From Posidonia oceanica (lineage: Eukaryota; Streptophyta; Magnoliopsida; Alismatales; Posidoniaceae), in NCBI GenBank assembly GCA_037176725.1, contig JAZBRS010000054.1:14092001-14156000 (forward strand): a stretch of 64,000 nucleotides of DNA, read 5' to 3'. The position numbers were made by a program, and so were the translations under genes. Under the pieces are notes generated by a model. The model was not told the origin of the DNA. It made no database searches and worked only from the letters and a program-made list of their open reading frames with translations. How positions within the stretch are numbered: the stretch's first letter is position 1; every line of letters starts with the position of its first letter. Shown in pieces: positions 60,403 to 64,000 of this stretch.

Positions 60403-61054
60403 AATGTTCTCGAAGATAGATTTGAGGTCGAGGTATCACCAATTGAGAATACATGACTCAGACATCTAGAAGACTGCCTTCCAGACGCGGTACGACCACT
60501 ACGAGTTCACGGTTATACCATTCGGCTTAACCAATGCTCCTGCCGCATTTATGGATCTGATGAACAGGATTTTCAAGACATTCTTGGACCAGTTTGTTGT
60601 GGTCTTTGTTGATGATGTTTTGATCTACTCTCTCAATGTGGAAACTCATGCCCTACACTTGAGGGCGGTGCTGGATATTCTGAGGCAGCACCATCTATAT
60701 GCCAAGTTCTGCAAGTGTGATTTCTGGCTGGGCGACATCTTGTTCCTTGGCCACCTTATTTCTGGAGAAGGCATCAGTGTTGATATTGCCAAGGTTGAAG
60801 CAGTTAGTAGTTGGGAGAGGCCCAGGATAGTGACGGAGATCAGTAGTTTCTTGGGCTTGGCGGGTTACTACAGGAGATTTATCAGGGATTTCTCTTCTGT
60901 TGCATCATCCCTGACAACTTTGACCAAGAAGGGGGTTCCGTTCATTTGGGATCCCAACTGTGAGGCGAGCTTCAATGAGTTGAAGGCTCGTTTGACTTCA
61001 GCCCCTATTCTGACCCTGCCTTCTCGAAGTCGTGGTTTCACGGTGTAAAGTGAT

Positions 61055-61520
61055 TGTGACCATGCCGGTGGCCAGCCGAGGGCCTAAAGTGACGGGTAAC
61101 GGCAACAAGGTGCATCCAAGGAAGATTCGACTCGAGGAAGAAACACCGATAAGCGAAAGTGAATAAGATCAAAATACGGAGTAGCCGCCTAGTCTATTTA
61201 ATTGGAAAGATGAGGAAAACCGCGAAGAAAACATGCAATGCATGCAATATTTGTAAAAATGTATGACTCATGCCAATGGATGCGAACACAAGGTCATTGC
61301 GGTCTAGAGAAAGGGCAAGGACTCCTGTTATGCATGGGGAAGGGGTTAGGCACCCCCATGCGCCTGAGTGAGTCGGTCTTTCTAGGCCGTTCCGCTCGTT
61401 TGTGGCTAATGTCGACAAACGAATGTCATTTGTTGTACACCCAAAGGCGATAGATGCCATGCCATATAATGATGTATGCTATAATGTATACCTAAATGTC
61501 ATGATGCATGATGAAAACAA
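61055..61520 (-). mobile_element. Tat-like LTR fragment (3' end), interrupted by copia
   Basis: On the minus strand it ends GGCATGGTCACA at 61055, equivalent to CGCATGGTTACA of the solo LTR at 42567. It contains the shared block (complement at 61309-61357, GGGGTTAGGCACCCCCATGC). The five bases before it are GTGAT. It interrupts the gypsy RNase H and is itself cut at 61521. The remainder must lie right of the window. Confidence 0.8.
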
Positions 61521-64000
61521 TGTTGGGATTCTAGACTTCACTAGAGGGGAGTGAATAGTGAATTTGATATATAATACTGAATTTAAACTAACTTTGACAA
61601 TTTTAAGCAATTTATCAAGTAAATGAAATGTAGAGTTAGATTTTGGATATTAAACTAATAATATACAAAGAAGAGGATGAGAGGCAATGAGAATATACTC
61701 AAAGGATTTATAGTGGTTCAGCCTTCCCGGCTTAGTCCACTCCTTGAGAAAAACCCTCGAGAGTTACCTTAACCTTGATCTTGTTCCAGGCCAAGATCCT
61801 GCCGTACACCTTGACGAGACCACGCCAAACCCACGCAAAAACTGCGGTAACCCTTCTCTCTCCCGGAGAAGAAACTCACTCAAGAAAGGAAAATTACAAC
61901 TCTTTTTCAACTCTTTCTATATCTCCCAAAACACATTTGGTAGGTGGAAATGATACTCTCTTAGCTTGGGAAATGTCTCTCAAATATCTGAGTGGAATGC
62001 TTAACAAAAGGATGGGAATTTATCTCAACAACTTATATATGATGTGCAATATACTTGTCTAATCTTTGTTGTGAAATATGAGTATAGTGGTGTCCTATAT
62101 ATAAGCATGAGTTAGAATAAACATGTGTAAAATGAGCTCACAATTTAGACATGTGTTGAACACCTCTAATTTCCTCTCAAAATAGACATGTGTTAAACAC
62201 CTATAAAATCCTCTCAAAATAGACATGTGTTAAACACCTATAAAATCCTCTCAAAATAAACATGTGTTAATTTAGGAGTGTCCTATTTATAGGAATTAAT
62301 GAGCTAATTAAGACATGTGTTAAACACCTATAAAATCCTCTCAAAATAAGATATGTGTTAAACACCTATAAAATCCTCTTAAAATGGACATGTGTTACTT
62401 GTGTTGTAGATGTGCAATAAGCATGGGATGCTTCTTGCTAAACATGGTTTGTTTTTAGACTTATGGCTATTTTCCTAAAACACTATGGGGGTGTTTGGGA
62501 GATTATTACAATTTTCTAAAATATAACACTCTTTTACATGACTCTTTACATATAACTTTAGTCTTCAATCTTCAAATGATTTATCTTGAATTGCCTTGAT
62601 CTTTCTTATTGATTTCTCTTTGCCAATATCCCTTCTTCTTTTTCCAATGTCCCTGAGAACTTCTTTCTTGACCTATTAAGAAGGTTAGCTCACAAATATG
62701 TTTTATTATCATCAAAACCAAGATGAGGCATTTTTGCCAACAATCTCCTCCTTTTTGATGATGAAAAAAATCACAAATATTCAAAGCTATAGAAATGGTC
62801 CTCCCTTGGAATATGCATGAAAATATGTCAATAAAAACTCAATACTCCCCCTAACTATATGAGTCCAATATAAAATGTCAAAACATATATAATCTTAACC
62901 AATGACTCATGCACCCTCCTATCTTTCATTAGCATGATAAGCTAAAAAACATAGCTTTGGAAAACTGATCCTATTCTTCTCCCCCTTTTTGTCATAAACA
63001 AAAAGAATTGAAAGCATAAATCCAAAGAAATATAAGCAGCATAAGCAAGAGCATTATCAAAATGGACATTCAACTTATAAGCTTCTCCCCTTTTTATCAA
63101 TATAAGGATATTCAATAAGGCATCAAAAATCAGTGTTAAAATAGTAGGAATCTACTTCATCCTCAAAGGTAAAGTAAAAATCATCAAAATCATCCTCAAA
63201 GGTAATTAATATTCAATAAGCATCCAAATCATACAAATATTTATAGATATTCTGTAAGCTCCCCCTCACCTTAAGCATAGATATTTTTTTTTGGCCAAAA
63301 TTTACTAATTGTTAAAAGATACCAATAAAAAAATACCAATTGTTGGAAAATATTCAATGTTGATACCATAATTGTTGAGATATTTAATATATTCAATGTG
63401 CTCCCCCTATCAATGAGCATGGATAAATAAAATTTATTCCAAAATAGATTATAAAGATCAATAACGATTCATTTCAAAGTATGTTTCATAAAAGCTCCCC
63501 CTTTCATCAAGTATGTATAAAAAATAGTTCAATGAAAAACATAGCAAAATACTTATAAAGATTCAAGAGTAAGATACCAATAATCAATATGACCACATGT
63601 CATAATTAACAAAAAATTGATCAAGAAATAAAAAAAAACAGACTTCTAGTCAATTCGGCAGACCGGATGAAATCGGCAGACTGAATCAGGAGATTTCAAT
63701 ATTCCGGTCCAAAAACAGTATTCCAAACCAGTTTGAAAATTTAAAACAGAGATAAATTTTTAGGGAATAATACCAATTGTTTGTAATGTAAATTCATGAT
63801 AAATTGAGTGAAATTCCATCCAAATAATTTTATTAATCAACAATTAAAAACATCCTTTTTAATGGGATTTCCAATATTTGTCAATGATTAATAGTCCCAT
63901 GTACCTTCTCCTTCTTGGAGAAATCAAGTACCAAGTAGAGATTTTGATACCCACTTAATTTTGGGTCCAAATGGATTAATCTTATTGTTTCTCATTTTAA
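61521..64000 (-). mobile_element. SIRE-like Ty1/copia 3' LTR and 3' non-coding region, running off the window
   Basis: The LTR is 61521-62742 (1,222 bp; plus-strand ends TGTTGGGATTCTAGAC and TTTTTGCCAACA). On the minus strand a polypurine tract (AAAAAGGAGGAGAT, complement of 62743-62756) precedes it, so this is the 3' LTR of a minus-strand element. 62757-64000 is its 3' untranslated part, AT-rich with repeated CTCCCCCT words. The LTR is homologous to the solo LTR at 26815-27936. AACAA (61516-61520) is the presumed left target duplication. No coding sequence of the element is inside the window. Confidence 0.83.
62145..62400. repeat. 37-bp tandem repeat in the SIRE-like LTR
   Basis: About six copies of a unit containing AGACATGTGTTAAACACCTA and AAAATCCTCTCAAAAT, the last ones interrupted by about 40 bp of other sequence. 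Confidence 0.9.

Larger units (their letters stand above)
54299..61054 (+). pseudogene. gypsy reverse transcriptase/RNase H, split by two insertions
   Basis: First part, 54340-54784: [48 protein letters not shown] and [13 protein letters not shown], with in-frame TAGs in EV*F and QL*KLL. The sequence stops at SASMFS and continues 5.6 kb later at 60404 (MFSKIDLRSRYHQLRIHDSD, then [27 protein letters not shown]). The catalytic FVDDVLIYS is at 60605-60632. The connection/RNase H start ([31 protein letters not shown]) follows. It breaks again at 61054, where a minus-strand Tat-like LTR begins. The remaining pol and 3' LTR should lie right of the window. Confidence 0.93.

Noticed and set aside
62145..62400. 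Regular 37-bp repeats resembling a CRISPR array
   Set aside because: The repeats are directly tandem without unique spacers and lie within a plant LTR.

Overview
This window looks like nuclear DNA of a flowering plant, probably a repeat-rich genome. The evidence is spliced genes with GT-AG introns, a G-type lectin S-receptor-like kinase, a group A (ABI5/AREB-type) bZIP gene, and plant-typical transposons (CACTA/TNP2, Ty1/copia, Ty3/gypsy including Tat-like LTRs, TRIM, PIF/Harbinger-like, LINE). No bacterial or viral genome features were seen. The species cannot be fixed from sequence alone; a monocot is a weak guess from the receptor kinase.

Layout. 1-8190: a Tat-like LTR entering from the left, itself inserted in a decayed CACTA transposase gene (8191-9408, minus) and split by a complete 6.98-kb CACTA element (275-7254, target duplication GTG) that has captured pieces of a TOPLESS gene and of a protein kinase. 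9409-13983: non-genic sequence, a PIF/Harbinger-like element with a 53-nt C run, and a CACTA 3' end with an exact 198-bp tandem duplication. 14284-22127 (minus): a bZIP gene whose first coding exon is cut by a 5.2-kb copia retrotransposon (16801-22007). The original 40 N-terminal codons lie on the far side of the element. 22266-28454: TRIM halves, a second TNP2 remnant, a SIRE-like solo LTR (target duplication GAGAT) and another CACTA 3' end. 28560-44070: a LINE tail followed by a small cluster of S-domain receptor kinases, namely a broken copy (29190-32040), one intact seven-exon gene (35236-39547) and a lectin-domain relic (43775-44070), separated by transposons. Two solo Tat-like LTRs, 2,859 bp (target duplication ATAAG) and 4,799 bp (target duplication GTTTG), are precisely delimited here. 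49979-64000: a Ty3/gypsy element (plus) whose reverse transcriptase is split by a gene-less LTR element (54785-60402). Its RNase H is split by a minus-strand Tat-like LTR at 61055, and that LTR is split in turn by a SIRE-like copia at 61521.

Only two genes could still be functional: the receptor kinase, complete as read, and the bZIP, which could be translated only from an internal ATG and would depend on a new promoter, possibly the co-oriented copia 3' LTR. The most unusual general pattern is that five different retroelement LTR families here each carry their own array of short self-complementary motifs inside the LTR.
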